A stretch of DNA of 48,444 bases from an uncultured Lachnospiraceae bacterium (lineage in GTDB: Bacteria; Bacillota; Clostridia; Lachnospirales; Lachnospiraceae). Shown piece after piece: positions 26,191 through 35,458 of this stretch. Made by a program: the position numbers and the translations under genes. How positions within the stretch are numbered: position 1 is the stretch's first letter; the number at the start of each line of letters is the position of its first letter. The stretch is from NCBI GenBank assembly GCA_902768735.1, contig CACXMK010000010.1:1-48444 (forward strand), read 5' to 3'. The notes under the pieces were generated by a model that saw only the letters and a program-made list of their open reading frames with translations, was not told where the DNA came from and did no database searches.

Positions 26191-26823
26191 ATGGTCATCA
26201 AAACAGTGAATCTGGAGACAGTTTGCGGAATCACCAGCAAACTTCCGGAAAACACAAAGCCGGAGTTCGCGTTTGCCGGAAAGAGCAACGTAGGAAAGTC
26301 CACTTTGATCAACGCGCTCATGAACCGGAAAGCGTATGCGAGGACCAGCGCGACGCCCGGAAAAACGCAGACGATCAACTATTACAACATCAACGACGCG
26401 TTTTATCTCGTCGATCTTCCGGGCTATGGCTACGCGACGGCCGGCGTTAAGGTTAAACAGCAGTGGGGAAAGATGATCGAGAACTATCTTCACACGAGCA
26501 AAAAACTGACGGCAGTATTTCTTCTGGTCGATATCCGGCACGAGCCCTCGGAAAACGATGTCATGATGTTCGACTGGATCCTGGCAGCAGGGTTTACCCC
26601 CTATGTGGTGGCGACCAAATCGGACAAGCTTAAGAGGAGCCAGATCGCAAAGCAGACAGCGATGATCCGCCGCACGATCAGGGAGAAGAGCACAGTGAGC
26701 CACGATGTGAGCTTTGAAGTGATCCCGTTCTCCGGTCTTAATAAATCGGGAAGGGAAGACCTGTATAATATCCTCGACGGATTCCTCGAGAGTGGTCTTG
26801 AGAATGGAGAATCTGTGGTATAA
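26191..26823 (+). CDS. ysxC: Ribosome biogenesis GTP-binding protein YsxC/EngB
   Basis: Essential small GTPase for assembly of the large ribosomal subunit. 210 residues from ATG 26191, five bases after GGAGG. GTPase motifs: G1 GKSNVGKST, G2 region RTSATPGKTQTINYY, G3 DLPGYGYA, G4 TKSDKL, G5 near IPFSGLNKSG. In many Firmicutes a lon protease gene sits between clpX and ysxC; here it is missing and a terminator takes the place. The stop codon overlaps the -10 element of the next gene. Confidence 0.96.
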   Translation: MVIKTVNLETVCGITSKLPENTKPEFAFAGKSNVGKSTLINALMNRKAYARTSATPGKTQTINYYNINDAFYLVDLPGYGYATAGVKVKQQWGKMIENYLHTSKKLTAVFLLVDIRHEPSENDVMMFDWILAAGFTPYVVATKSDKLKRSQIAKQTAMIRRTIREKSTVSHDVSFEVIPFSGLNKSGREDLYNILDGFLESGLENGESVV

Positions 26824-26824
26824 T
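26798..26824 (+). promoter_or_regulatory. Extended -10 promoter of the DUF308 gene overlapping the ysxC stop codon
   Basis: TGG directly precedes TATAAT at 26819-26824, giving a TGn-extended -10; TTGAGA (26798-26803) is a possible -35 with a short 15-bp spacer. A small GTGTATACGTACAC palindrome follows at 26827-26840. Confidence 0.6.
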
Positions 26825-26923
26825 AGTGTATACGTACACAGAGGCGGTTCCTGAGCGAAGGGGTAAAGACGGGAGGGATCTGCCTGTTAGGGGTAAATAC
26901 CAGGGATACATACAGGAGGGGTT

Positions 26924-28000
26924 ATGAAGAGCTTTAAAACAAATCGTCTGATCTTCGCGGTGGGAGCCGTGCTCATCGGTATCATCCTGCTGATCTGGCC
27001 GGGCACGAGCCTTATGCTTATGGGAAAGTGCATCGGTGCTGCGCTTGCTGTCGGCGGCGTCGTGGCAGCGTTTTTTTACTGGAAGGATCATGAGACGCCT
27101 TCCAGATCACTGCTTCTTGTCATGGCAGCGATCATGCTTGTCTGCGGCGTCGTGATCTTCCTTCATCCGGACGACCTGGTCAGACTGATCCCCACGATCA
27201 TGGGGATTCTTGTCGTGATCAGCGGCCTGATCAATATCGGAGAGACATTTCTTCTTAACCGCCAGAAATACGGGAAATGGTGGATCTCCCTTCTTGTGGC
27301 GGCAGTGACGATCGTGGCAGGCCTTGTCCTTATCCACTACGCATTTCAAATGGCAGCGTTCGTCACAAGGGTCGCCGGCGGAGTCCTGATCTTCGACGGA
27401 GCGTCGGATCTGTGGGTGCTCTCAAGGCTCTCATCCTCTGCTAAGAACGCGGCGGCGGAAGCCGGCGTTGTAGACGCGAGTGCCACAGAGGTGAAAGCGG
27501 AGGCCGGGGAAGCCTATACGGCAGGACCTGTGGCAGCAGGCACGGCGCCAGCCGCCGCATCAGAATCCGCTGCAGCCGCAAATATCACACCGGATACCGC
27601 TGCAACTGCAGATATCACACATGAAACCGCTGCGACCGCGGATATTACACCGGATACCGCTGCAGCGGCTGGCAGTACACCGGAAGCCGGTCCATCTGCA
27701 GGCGTCGCAGAGACAGTGGATACCGGAAATGCTGACACGGCTTTTACCGTGACACCTGGAAGCAGCATCGCCAAAGAAGATCCTGTATCGATGTTTGAAC
27801 AGACTTCCGCAGAGCTGATCTGGAACGATGACGGAGTGGTCATCGGCTCCGCAGAGACAGAAGTTGCCGGCGATATGCAGGAAACCGCCGATCAACCGGC
27901 AGACGATGCAAACAACGGAGATTCCCCTGAAGGCGGCATTCCGGAATATATACTGCAGGATGAGCAGCCGGGAGAGTACAAGATCCCCGGACAGGAGTGA
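26924..28000 (+). CDS. DUF308 (HdeD-like) membrane protein with a long Ala/Thr-rich acidic tail
   Basis: The first 165 residues form about six hydrophobic spans in the DUF308/HdeD pattern (for example VLIGIILLIWPGTSLMLMGK, a repeat of two similar three-span units). From residue 180 on the protein is a low-complexity tail rich in Ala, Thr, Glu and Asp, including about four degenerate 10-residue repeats of the type ITPDTAATAD (27580-27700). HdeD-family proteins are linked to acid or stress tolerance in some bacteria, but function here is unknown. The start ATG 26924 follows CAGGAGGGG. The tail ends IPEYILQDEQPGEYKIPGQE, a fairly ordered acidic end that could bind a partner. Confidence 0.8.
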   Translation: MKSFKTNRLIFAVGAVLIGIILLIWPGTSLMLMGKCIGAALAVGGVVAAFFYWKDHETPSRSLLLVMAAIMLVCGVVIFLHPDDLVRLIPTIMGILVVISGLINIGETFLLNRQKYGKWWISLLVAAVTIVAGLVLIHYAFQMAAFVTRVAGGVLIFDGASDLWVLSRLSSSAKNAAAEAGVVDASATEVKAEAGEAYTAGPVAAGTAPAAASESAAAANITPDTAATADITHETAATADITPDTAAAAGSTPEAGPSAGVAETVDTGNADTAFTVTPGSSIAKEDPVSMFEQTSAELIWNDDGVVIGSAETEVAGDMQETADQPADDANNGDSPEGGIPEYILQDEQPGEYKIPGQE

Positions 28001-28008
28001 TATGTAAG

Positions 28009-28049
28009 GCCTGCGCGAGCCGACTGACGGCTGGCGCAGGCTTCTTTTT
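28009..28049 (+). terminator. Intrinsic terminator of the DUF308 gene
   Basis: GCCTGCGC (28009-28016) and GCGCAGGC (28034-28041) with an inner AGCC/GGCT stem, followed by TTCTTTTTG. Confidence 0.85.
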
Positions 28050-28058
28050 GTGCGATAA

Positions 28059-28103
28059 GCCGGTAAGCGCAGCTCGTGCTTGCACGAAGATGCATTTACC
28101 GGC
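28059..28103 (+). other. Nested hairpin between two terminators upstream of clpB
   Basis: GCCGGTAA (28059-28066) pairs with TTACCGGC (28096-28103); inside, GCA pairs with TGC and TCGTGC with GCACGA (28074-28087). No U-tract follows. It lies between the terminator at 28009 and the one at 28112, so any RNA here would be short-lived or of unknown purpose. Confidence 0.55.
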
Positions 28104-28111
28104 CAATGGTC

Positions 28112-28146
28112 AATCGAGCAGGAGGCCCTCCTGCTCGATTTTTTTG
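28112..28146 (+). terminator. Very strong intrinsic terminator upstream of clpB
   Basis: The arms AATCGAGCAGGAGG and CCTCCTGCTCGATT pair without mismatch, almost without a loop, and run into seven T residues. It insulates clpB from upstream transcription. Confidence 0.85.
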
Positions 28147-28158
28147 TGAAAAATCTGC

Positions 28159-28186
28159 TTGACATTAAAAAGAAGCGTGTTATAGT
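28159..28186 (+). promoter_or_regulatory. Sigma-A promoter of clpB
   Basis: Consensus TTGACA (28159-28164), 16-bp spacer, TATAGT (28181-28186). I see no CIRCE element or CtsR box. The roughly 100-nt leader has AACAGAT (28195-28201) complementary to ATCTGTT (28250-28256), so it may fold. Confidence 0.75.
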
Positions 28187-28289
28187 AGTTATAGAACAGA
28201 TGAACTTAGTTGCCGGGTCATATCATTGAGATCCGCAAAATACAATAGAATCTGTTTCTGAATACGACTAATAGCAAGGAGGTAGCTTA

Positions 28290-30890
28290 ATGAACATTCA
28301 GAAATTTACACAGAAGTCCATTGAAGCTGTGAATCGGTGCGAGACGCTTGCATATGAATATGGGAACCAGCAGATCGAGCAGGAACATCTGCTTTACAGT
28401 CTTTTGACTATTGAGGACAGCCTGATCCTGAAACTGATCCAGAAAATGGGGATCGAACCGCAGGATTTCGTGCAGAGGGCAGAGACAGCTCTCGCAGGTG
28501 TCAATAAGGTACAGGGCGGGGATTCCCGCGTATATGTGAGCGGAGACCTGAACAAGGTCCTTCTTGGAGCGGAGACAGAGGCGAAGCATCTCGGTGACGA
28601 GTACGTAAGCGTGGAGCATCTCTTCCTCTCACTGATCAGGAATGCGGCCCGCGGTGTATCGAAGCTCTTTAAGGAATACGGTATCACAAGGGACAGATTT
28701 TTAAAGGCACTCTCTACGGTGAGAGGAAACCAGCGCGTTGTTTCGGACAATCCGGAGGCGACCTATGACACGCTTGCCAAGTACGGCGAGGAACTGGTGG
28801 GCAAGGCGCGCGAGCAGAAGCTCGATCCGGTCATTGGCAGAGACGCGGAGATCAGGAACGTGATCCGTATTCTCTCGAGAAAGACAAAGAACAACCCTGT
28901 TCTGATCGGTGAGCCCGGCGTAGGTAAGACTGCTGTCGTTGAGGGTCTGGCGCAGAGGATCGCTGCGGGCGATGTACCTGAGGGACTTAAGGACAAGAAG
29001 ATCTTTTCACTGAACATGGGATCCCTTGTCGCGGGCGCCAAGTACAGAGGTGAGTTCGAGGAGCGTCTCAAAGCCGTGCTCGAAGACGTGCGGCAGAGTG
29101 ACGGCGAGATCATCCTCTTTATCGACGAACTTCATACGATCGTCGGCGCCGGTAAATCGGAAGGCGCGATGGATGCCGGCAACATGCTTAAGCCCATGCT
29201 TGCGAGAGGTGAGCTGCACTGCATCGGTGCAACAACGCTAAAAGAGTACAGACAGTATATCGAAAAGGACGCAGCACTTGAAAGAAGGTTCCAGCCGGTC
29301 ATGGTGGACGAGCCGACTGTCGAGGACACGATCTCTATTCTGAGAGGCCTCAAGGAGCGGTATGAAGTCTATCACGGCGTGAAGATCATGGATAACGCGC
29401 TTGTGAGCGCGGCAGTGCTGTCGAACAGATACATTTCGGACAGATTCCTTCCTGATAAGGCGATCGACCTCGTAGACGAGGCCTGTGCACTGATCAAGAC
29501 GGAAATGAACTCGCTGCCCACGGAGCTCGATGAACAGCAGAGAAAGATCCTCCAGATGGAGATTGAAGAAACCGCTCTCAAGAAAGAGGATGACAAGCTC
29601 AGCAAAGAGCGCCTTGAGGATCTGCAGAAAGAACTTGCGGAACTCAAGGAATCTTTCGCGACACTCAAAGCGCAGTGGGAGAACGAGAAGACCAGGGTTG
29701 ACCGGCTCTCGAAGATCCGTGAGCAGATCGACCAGGTAAACGGCGAGATCCAGAAGGCACAGCAGAGAGGAGACCTCAACAAGGCCGCTGAGCTGATGTA
29801 CGGAACGCTTCCTTCGCTCCGTGCGCAGCTCTCGGAAGAAGAGAGCAAGATGAAGGACAGTATGTCTCTCGTCCACGAGCGTGTGACGGAGAATGAGATC
29901 GGACGCATCGTTTCCCGCTGGACCGGGATCCCGATCAGCAAGCTGACCGAGAGCGAGCGCAGCAAGACCCTGCACCTGGACGAAGAGCTCCACAGAAGAG
30001 TCATCGGACAGGACGAAGCTGTGACGAAAGTTTCCGAGGCGATCCTTAGAAGCAAGGCAGGTATCAAGGATCCCACCAAGCCGATCGGCTCCTTCATGTT
30101 CCTGGGACCTACCGGCGTTGGTAAGACTGAGCTGGCCAAGGCTCTTGCCCAGGCCCTGTTCGACGACGAGAAGAACATCGTAAGGATCGACATGAGCGAG
30201 TACATGGAAAAGTTCTCCGTGTCGAGACTGATCGGAGCGCCGCCCGGATACGTCGGATACGAGGAAGGCGGACAGCTGACAGAAGCCGTCAGGCGCAAAC
30301 CTTACAGTGTTGTGCTGTTCGACGAGATCGAGAAAGCGCATCCTGACGTATTCAATGTGCTGCTGCAGGTCCTCGACGACGGTCGTATCACGGATTCCCA
30401 GGGAAGGACCGTGGACTTCAAGAACACGATCCTGATCATGACATCGAATATCGGCGCGCAGCAGATCCTGGCGGATCTCGAGGACAGCATCGGACCCGAA
30501 GGCGAGATCACGGAGGAGACACAGGAGACTGTCATGAACCTTCTTCGCAGCCATTTCCGTCCCGAGTTCCTCAACAGACTGGATGAGATCATCCTCTTCA
30601 AGCCTCTGACCAGGGACAATATTGCGGGCATTATCGACCTGATCATCGCGGATCTCAACAAGAGACTCGAAGACAGGCAGATCACGATCCGCCTGACGGA
30701 CGCTGCCAAGCAGTTCGTCGCGTCCGCGGCTTACGATCCGTCCTTCGGCGCAAGGCCGCTCAAAAGATATATTCAGAAACATGTGGAGACGCTCTCCGCA
30801 AAGCTTATCCTTCGGGACGAAGTCGAAGAGGGCGACGTCATTGAGATCGACGTGCAGGACGGAGAACTCGGTGCATATGTAGTAAAGTGA
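28290..30890 (+). CDS. clpB: ATP-dependent disaggregase ClpB
   Basis: Hsp100 chaperone that, with DnaK, dissolves protein aggregates. The 866-residue length is normal for ClpB. The N-terminal Clp-N repeats ([20 protein letters not shown]) are followed by nucleotide-binding domain 1 with Walker [16 protein letters not shown] (about residue 203), a long coiled-coil middle domain (about 400-530) that distinguishes ClpB from ClpA/C, and domain 2 with Walker [15 protein letters not shown] (about residue 610). No IGF/LGF tripeptide for ClpP binding is evident. ATG 28290 follows CAAGGAGGT by seven bases. The gene is monocistronic with its own promoter and terminator. Confidence 0.97.
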   Translation: MNIQKFTQKSIEAVNRCETLAYEYGNQQIEQEHLLYSLLTIEDSLILKLIQKMGIEPQDFVQRAETALAGVNKVQGGDSRVYVSGDLNKVLLGAETEAKHLGDEYVSVEHLFLSLIRNAARGVSKLFKEYGITRDRFLKALSTVRGNQRVVSDNPEATYDTLAKYGEELVGKAREQKLDPVIGRDAEIRNVIRILSRKTKNNPVLIGEPGVGKTAVVEGLAQRIAAGDVPEGLKDKKIFSLNMGSLVAGAKYRGEFEERLKAVLEDVRQSDGEIILFIDELHTIVGAGKSEGAMDAGNMLKPMLARGELHCIGATTLKEYRQYIEKDAALERRFQPVMVDEPTVEDTISILRGLKERYEVYHGVKIMDNALVSAAVLSNRYISDRFLPDKAIDLVDEACALIKTEMNSLPTELDEQQRKILQMEIEETALKKEDDKLSKERLEDLQKELAELKESFATLKAQWENEKTRVDRLSKIREQIDQVNGEIQKAQQRGDLNKAAELMYGTLPSLRAQLSEEESKMKDSMSLVHERVTENEIGRIVSRWTGIPISKLTESERSKTLHLDEELHRRVIGQDEAVTKVSEAILRSKAGIKDPTKPIGSFMFLGPTGVGKTELAKALAQALFDDEKNIVRIDMSEYMEKFSVSRLIGAPPGYVGYEEGGQLTEAVRRKPYSVVLFDEIEKAHPDVFNVLLQVLDDGRITDSQGRTVDFKNTILIMTSNIGAQQILADLEDSIGPEGEITEETQETVMNLLRSHFRPEFLNRLDEIILFKPLTRDNIAGIIDLIIADLNKRLEDRQITIRLTDAAKQFVASAAYDPSFGARPLKRYIQKHVETLSAKLILRDEVEEGDVIEIDVQDGELGAYVVK

Positions 30891-30916
30891 TATAGCGGTA
30901 AAGTGAAATAGAGCGG
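30883..30916 (+). repeat. Tandem duplication at the clpB stop codon
   Basis: TAAAGTGATATAGCGG (30883-30898, containing the TGA stop) is followed directly by TAAAGTGAAATAGAGCGG (30899-30916), the same sequence with one change and two inserted bases. Confidence 0.8.
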
Positions 30917-30919
30917 AAT

Positions 30920-30957
30920 AATGAGTCAAAGGGACTATCCCTTTGGCTCATTTTCTG
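30920..30957 (+). terminator. Intrinsic terminator of clpB
   Basis: AATGAGTCAAAGGGA (30920-30934) pairs with TCCCTTTGGCTCATT (30938-30952), one mismatch, followed by TTCTGTTTT. Confidence 0.8.
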
Positions 30958-31006
30958 TTTTACGACCAGAAAGTGCATAAGAATGACAAAAAAATATCAG
31001 AAGTGG

Positions 31007-31036
31007 TTGTGCTCTGAAAGGGTGATATTGTAAAAT
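31007..31036 (+). promoter_or_regulatory. Probable promoter of the hydCBA operon
   Basis: TTGTGC (31007-31012), 18 bp, TAAAAT (31031-31036). About 80 nt of leader follow before the hydC start. Confidence 0.55.
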
Positions 31037-31078
31037 TTATATAGAGTTCTTAAATGGAGCACTATGACGTTTTTGGAT

Positions 31079-31095
31079 TTGCAATCTGATTGCAA
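31079..31095 (+). promoter_or_regulatory. Perfect 8-1-8 palindrome in the hydC leader
   Basis: TTGCAATC-T-GATTGCAA, a perfect inverted repeat ending five bases before the AAAGGAGA ribosome binding site. It could be an operator or an RNA hairpin controlling translation. A differently spelled palindrome of the same architecture precedes the second hydrogenase (45773-45789). Confidence 0.6.
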
Positions 31096-31116
31096 GCGGA
31101 AAGGAGATGGGGAACG

Positions 31117-31608
31117 ATGGCTAATATAGCTTTTCGGGGAACGCCCAAACAGGAGCGCGAGCTTCGCAGATTTATCAGGAAGCATAAGGACCAGCCCGGC
31201 GCATTGATGCCGGTGCTGCAGGAGGCACAGGGCATCTACGGGTATCTTCCCAGACAGGTTCAGCAGATTATTGCTGACGAAATGGGAATACCGTTGGCTC
31301 AGGTTTTTGGCGTGGCGACATTCTACTCGCAGTTCACGCTTACTCCCAAGGGAGAGCATACGATCAGCGTATGTCTCGGAACAGCCTGTTATGTAAAAGG
31401 TGCCGACAAGATCCTCGCCGCGATCGAGAAGAGACTCGGAATCAAGGCAGGAGAGTGCACACCTGACGGGCTGTTTTCCATTGACAGCTGCCGCTGTCTC
31501 GGCGCATGCGGACTTGCTCCTGTCATGACAGTGGACGGAGAAGTTTACGGAAAATGCACGCCGGAGTCCGCGGTTGAAATTATTGAATCCTACTATGAGG
31601 AGGTGTAA
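31117..31608 (+). CDS. hydC: NAD-linked [FeFe] hydrogenase subunit HydC (NuoE-like)
   Basis: Small thioredoxin-fold subunit carrying one [2Fe-2S] cluster, homologous to NuoE of complex I. 163 residues from ATG 31117. The four cluster cysteines are in the pairs CLGTACYVKG and CRCLGACGLAP. The N-terminal helix region LMPVLQEAQGIYGYLP is typical of the family. An in-frame extension to 31090 has no ribosome binding site and crosses the palindrome. hydB follows after three bases, its ribosome binding site GAGGAGGTG lying in the end of this gene. Together with hydB and hydA it forms the trimeric enzyme of the Thermotoga type. Confidence 0.95.
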   Translation: MANIAFRGTPKQERELRRFIRKHKDQPGALMPVLQEAQGIYGYLPRQVQQIIADEMGIPLAQVFGVATFYSQFTLTPKGEHTISVCLGTACYVKGADKILAAIEKRLGIKAGECTPDGLFSIDSCRCLGACGLAPVMTVDGEVYGKCTPESAVEIIESYYEEV

Positions 31609-31611
31609 GCC

Positions 31612-33507
31612 ATGACAATGACAATAGACAGGCTCACTGAGATCAAGAAAAAGAATGAAGAGCTGGTCATGGTCCGCAGGCTGGTAGCTTCCAAGGCTGA
31701 GGAGATGGCTAAGCACACTGCTTACCGCAAGCAGATCCTTGTCTGCGGAGGAACAGGCTGTACTTCATCCGGAAGCCATAAGGTTGTTGACGCGCTTGAG
31801 AGCGAGATCAAAGAGAAAGGCCTGAAAGACGTCCTCATCGTCAAGACCGGATGTTTTGGCCTCTGCGCTCTCGGCCCGGTCGTGATCGTATATCCGGAAG
31901 GATGCTTCTATTCACAGACAACGCCGGAAGGCGCAAAGCGGATCATTGACGAGCACATTGTGGGCGGACAGATCTGCAAGGATCTTCTGTATCCCGAGAC
32001 GGTTCACGCTGACGGCGAGATCCTGCCCCTGAGCAAGACGAACTTCTATGCCAAGCAGATGAGAATAGCGCTCAAGAACTGCGGCGTCATTGATCCCGAG
32101 AACATCGAGGAGTATATCGCCCTGGACGGCTATAAAGCGCTGTACAAGGTCCTTACGGAAATGACGCAGGACCAGGTCATCGACGTAATGCTGGCATCGG
32201 GACTCCGCGGCCGTGGCGGCGCGGGATTCCCTACCGGAAGAAAATGGGCATTCTGCAAATCGACGCCCGGCGAGATCAAATATGTATGTTGCAACGCTGA
32301 CGAAGGAGACCCGGGCGCATTTATGGACCGCTCCATTCTGGAAGGCGATCCGCATGCAGTCATCGAAGCCATGGCGATCGCAGGCTATACGATCGGCGCA
32401 AGCCAGGGTTATGTATATGTAAGAGCGGAGTATCCGATCGCGGTCGACCGTCTTAAGATCGCTATTAATCAGGCGAGAGAGTATGGCTTCCTCGGCAAGA
32501 ATATCTTCGGAACAGGCTTTGATTTCGACCTGGAGATCCGCCTCGGAGCAGGCGCATTCGTCTGCGGCGAGGAGACGGCGCTCATGACTTCCATCGAAGG
32601 AAAGCGCGGCGAGCCCCGTCCCAGACCGCCGTTCCCGGCTGTCAAGGGTCTCTTCGGAAAACCCACTGTTCTCAACAACGTGGAGACATACGCGAACGTA
32701 GCGCAGATCATCCTCAAAGGCGCAGATTGGTATTCCTCTATCGGAACAGAGACCTCCAAGGGTACCAAGGTGTTTGCGCTTGGCGGCAAGATCACGAACG
32801 TCGGTCTTGTGGAAGTTCCCATGGGAACAACACTGCGCGAGATCATCGAGGAGATCGGCGGCGGTATTCCGAACGGCAAGAAGTTCAAGGCGGCGCAGAC
32901 CGGTGGTCCTTCCGGCGGATGCATTCCGTCTGTTCATATCGATACACCGATCGATTATGAGAGCCTTGCCCAGATCGGATCCATGATGGGTTCCGGCGGA
33001 TTGATCATCATGGACGAAGACACCTGCATGGTCGATATCGCCAAGTTCTATCTGGAATTCACATGCGAGGAGTCTTGCGGTAAATGTTCACCTTGCAGGA
33101 TCGGCACAAAGCGTCTGCTGCACCTGCTCGATGACATAACGAAAGGGAATTCCACAATGGAAGACCTCGACAAGATCGAAGAACTCTCTGCACACATGAG
33201 AGTCTCCTGCCTCTGCGCTCTCGGTCAGACGGCTTCTAACCCGGTCGTATCCACACTTAGGTATTTCCATGAGGAATATGTGGATCACATCCAGAACAAG
33301 AGATGCGCTGCTAAGAAGTGCAAAGACCTCCTTCACTATGTGATCGATCCCGAGAAGTGCAAGGGATGCACGCTTTGCTCCAGAAACTGCCCTGTTGGCG
33401 CGATCAGCGGCAAGGTGAAGCAACCTCATTATATTGACAAGAGTGTCTGCATCAAGTGCGGCCTCTGCAAACAGAACTGCAAGTTCGATGCAGTCTATCT
33501 GGATTAA
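31612..33507 (+). CDS. hydB: NAD-linked [FeFe] hydrogenase subunit HydB (NuoF-like flavoprotein)
   Basis: NAD(H)-binding, FMN-containing subunit of 631 residues. The N-terminal thioredoxin-like region (CGGTGCTSSGS and CFGLCALGPVV) holds a [2Fe-2S] cluster. The NuoF core follows: GLRGRGGAGFPTGRKW (FMN and NADH site), CNADEGDPGAFMDR, GAGAFVCGEETALMTSIEG, and the [4Fe-4S] motif ESCGKCSPCRIGTKR. The C-terminal 60 residues add two [4Fe-4S] ferredoxin motifs, CKGCTLCSRNCPVGA and CIKCGLCKQNC. This extra ferredoxin domain is characteristic of HydB and of electron-bifurcating enzymes that use NADH and reduced ferredoxin together to make H2; bifurcation here is inferred from that architecture. Confidence 0.96.
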   Translation: MTMTIDRLTEIKKKNEELVMVRRLVASKAEEMAKHTAYRKQILVCGGTGCTSSGSHKVVDALESEIKEKGLKDVLIVKTGCFGLCALGPVVIVYPEGCFYSQTTPEGAKRIIDEHIVGGQICKDLLYPETVHADGEILPLSKTNFYAKQMRIALKNCGVIDPENIEEYIALDGYKALYKVLTEMTQDQVIDVMLASGLRGRGGAGFPTGRKWAFCKSTPGEIKYVCCNADEGDPGAFMDRSILEGDPHAVIEAMAIAGYTIGASQGYVYVRAEYPIAVDRLKIAINQAREYGFLGKNIFGTGFDFDLEIRLGAGAFVCGEETALMTSIEGKRGEPRPRPPFPAVKGLFGKPTVLNNVETYANVAQIILKGADWYSSIGTETSKGTKVFALGGKITNVGLVEVPMGTTLREIIEEIGGGIPNGKKFKAAQTGGPSGGCIPSVHIDTPIDYESLAQIGSMMGSGGLIIMDEDTCMVDIAKFYLEFTCEESCGKCSPCRIGTKRLLHLLDDITKGNSTMEDLDKIEELSAHMRVSCLCALGQTASNPVVSTLRYFHEEYVDHIQNKRCAAKKCKDLLHYVIDPEKCKGCTLCSRNCPVGAISGKVKQPHYIDKSVCIKCGLCKQNCKFDAVYLD

Positions 33508-33521
33508 GGAGGGATCTGAAC

Positions 33522-35264
33522 GTGAAAAAAATGATTAATCTTAAGATCAATAATATTCCGGTCACCGTACCGGAGGGCACGACTGTTCTGCAGGCGGCCA
33601 AAGTGGCGAATATCGAGATCCCTTCCCTCTGCTATCTCAAGGATATCAACTGCATCGGCGCATGCCGTGTCTGTGTTGTGGAGATCAAGGGAAGACGCGG
33701 ACTTACTGCCGCATGTACCTATCCCGTAGAGGAAGGCCTGGAAGTACTGACCAACACAGCGACTGTGCGCGCCTCCAGAAAGACCACCATTGAGCTGCTC
33801 CTTTCCACACACCGCAAGAAATGTCTTTCCTGCGTGAGAGGAAATCACTGCGAGCTGCAGAAACTGGCATATGATTACGGCATCGATGAGGATCACTTCA
33901 AAGATGACGAGCCGCAATACGAGATCGACGATTCCACGCCTTATGTGGTTCGCGATAACAACAAGTGTATTCAGTGCCTCCGCTGCGTCTCCACCTGCAA
34001 CAACGTGCAGGAAGTCGGCGCGATCGGTCAGATCCGCCGCGGTTTTGACGTCCGTGTCGGTTCTCCCTTCGACCAGGGCCTTAACACTACCAGCTGCGTA
34101 GGCTGCGGACAGTGTATCGTCGCATGTCCTGTCGGCGCACTCTATGAAAGAAGCAATATCGACGACGTTTGGGATGCTATTGCAGATCCGAAAAAGCATG
34201 TGGTATTCTTTACAGCGCCTTCGATCGCCGCGACGCTGGGTGAGTGTTTTGACATGCCTCCGGGAACCCATGTGGAAGGCAAAATGGTACAGGCGATCCG
34301 TATGCTGGGTGACGTCAAGGTCTTTAATATGAACGTGACCGCTGACCTGACGATCATGGAAGAGGCTAACGAGCTGATCGAGCGCATCGTGTCGAATAAG
34401 CTCGACAAGCCGCCGCTTCCGATGTTTACATCCTGCTGCCCCGGCTGGATCAAGTTCGTGGAACACAACTATCCGGAGATGATCCCGCATCTCTCCACCT
34501 GCAAATCACCGCAGGGTATGTTCGGCGCGCTGCTTAAGTCCTACTACTGCCAGAAGAACAACATCAATCCCAAGGATCTGTTCGTGGTCAGCGTGATCCC
34601 CTGCACAGCCAAGAAGTTCGAGGTGGAGAGACCTGAGCTCTCGATGAGGGGATTGCCCGACGTGGACGTAGCCCTTACCACAAGAGAACTGGGCCGCATG
34701 ATCATGGGAGCAGGTATTGCTTTCAAGGATCTCAAGGGTGAAGAGTTCGACAATCCGTTCGCGATCGCGTCCGGCGCAGGAAAGATCTTCGGCGCCACCG
34801 GCGGCGTTATGGAAGCAGCTCTTCGTACAGCAGCCAATATTCTGGACGGGACCAACGAGAAGGTCGATTTCATGGATGTCCGCGGAACCACAGGCATCAA
34901 GGAAGCGACATATCGTATCGCCGGTAAGGAAGTGGATGTCTGCGTCGCCAGCGGCCTCGGCAATGCCAGGAAGGTCGTGGAAATGATCAAGAGCGGTAAG
35001 AAGAACTATCTCTTCGTAGAGATCATGGCGTGCCCCGGCGGCTGCATCAACGGCGGCGGACAGCCGATCCAGAGAGACTACGTACGCAACTGGGTAGACC
35101 TCAAATCCCTCAGATCCGCAGTCCTGTACAATTCGGACAAGGATAACGATCTGCGCTGCTCACACGAGAGCCCTGTCGTACAGATGCTATACAACGAGTT
35201 CTTCGACAAGCCCGGCAAGGCGAAAGCACACAACCTGCTGCACACGACTTACACACCCAGATGA
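33522..35264 (+). CDS. hydA: NAD-linked [FeFe] hydrogenase catalytic subunit HydA
   Basis: Hydrogen-evolving subunit with the H-cluster, 580 residues. The GTG start at 33522 lies eight bases after AAGGAGG; an ATG three codons later is too far from it. Domain order: N-terminal [2Fe-2S] (CIGACRVCVVEIKG), a His-Cys3 [4Fe-4S] site (HRKKCLSCVRGNHCELQ), two [4Fe-4S] motifs (CIQCLRCVSTCN, CVGCGQCIVACPVGA), then the H-domain: L1 TSCCPGW (Cys305-Cys306), L2 PCTAKKFE and L3 MACPGGCINGGGQP. It lacks the additional C-terminal [2Fe-2S] domain found in the 645-residue Thermotoga HydA. Maturases HydE, HydF and HydG are not in this window. The operon order is C-B-A. Confidence 0.97.
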   Translation: MKKMINLKINNIPVTVPEGTTVLQAAKVANIEIPSLCYLKDINCIGACRVCVVEIKGRRGLTAACTYPVEEGLEVLTNTATVRASRKTTIELLLSTHRKKCLSCVRGNHCELQKLAYDYGIDEDHFKDDEPQYEIDDSTPYVVRDNNKCIQCLRCVSTCNNVQEVGAIGQIRRGFDVRVGSPFDQGLNTTSCVGCGQCIVACPVGALYERSNIDDVWDAIADPKKHVVFFTAPSIAATLGECFDMPPGTHVEGKMVQAIRMLGDVKVFNMNVTADLTIMEEANELIERIVSNKLDKPPLPMFTSCCPGWIKFVEHNYPEMIPHLSTCKSPQGMFGALLKSYYCQKNNINPKDLFVVSVIPCTAKKFEVERPELSMRGLPDVDVALTTRELGRMIMGAGIAFKDLKGEEFDNPFAIASGAGKIFGATGGVMEAALRTAANILDGTNEKVDFMDVRGTTGIKEATYRIAGKEVDVCVASGLGNARKVVEMIKSGKKNYLFVEIMACPGGCINGGGQPIQRDYVRNWVDLKSLRSAVLYNSDKDNDLRCSHESPVVQMLYNEFFDKPGKAKAHNLLHTTYTPR

Positions 35265-35307
35265 GATGATGGTAAAAGCGTAAATAACACTGTTTTGACA
35301 TGACGAT

Positions 35308-35386
35308 AAAGGCCAGCTGTCAGCCCGTTGAAGGTCAGTATTTCATCAGGAATGCTTCCCTTCCCACGGTTTTCAGCTGGCCTTTT
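35308..35386 (+). terminator. Long-loop terminator of the hydCBA operon
   Basis: AAAGGCCAGCTG (35308-35319) pairs perfectly with CAGCTGGCCTTT (35374-35385), followed by a short T-run (TTTTG). The 54-nt interior can extend the stem through CCGT/ACGG and GAAGG/CCTTC. The remainder of this 339-bp gap holds the promoter and repeat listed next; no gene is seen in it. Confidence 0.7.
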
Positions 35387-35458
35387 GAGTAAATCAGTGA
35401 ACCGGTCTTCCGGTTGGCCTAAAATTGGGATAAAGCAGTACGAAAATCGAAAATCCGG

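Noticed and set aside
28147-28289. CIRCE or CtsR operator upstream of clpB
   Set aside because: No TTAGCACTC-N9-GAGTGCTAA and no tandem GGTCAAA heptads are present; only a plain sigma-A promoter is seen.
31026-31045. Rex operator in the hydC promoter
   Set aside because: Only a left half (TTGTAAA) is found; the right half does not match TTAACAA.
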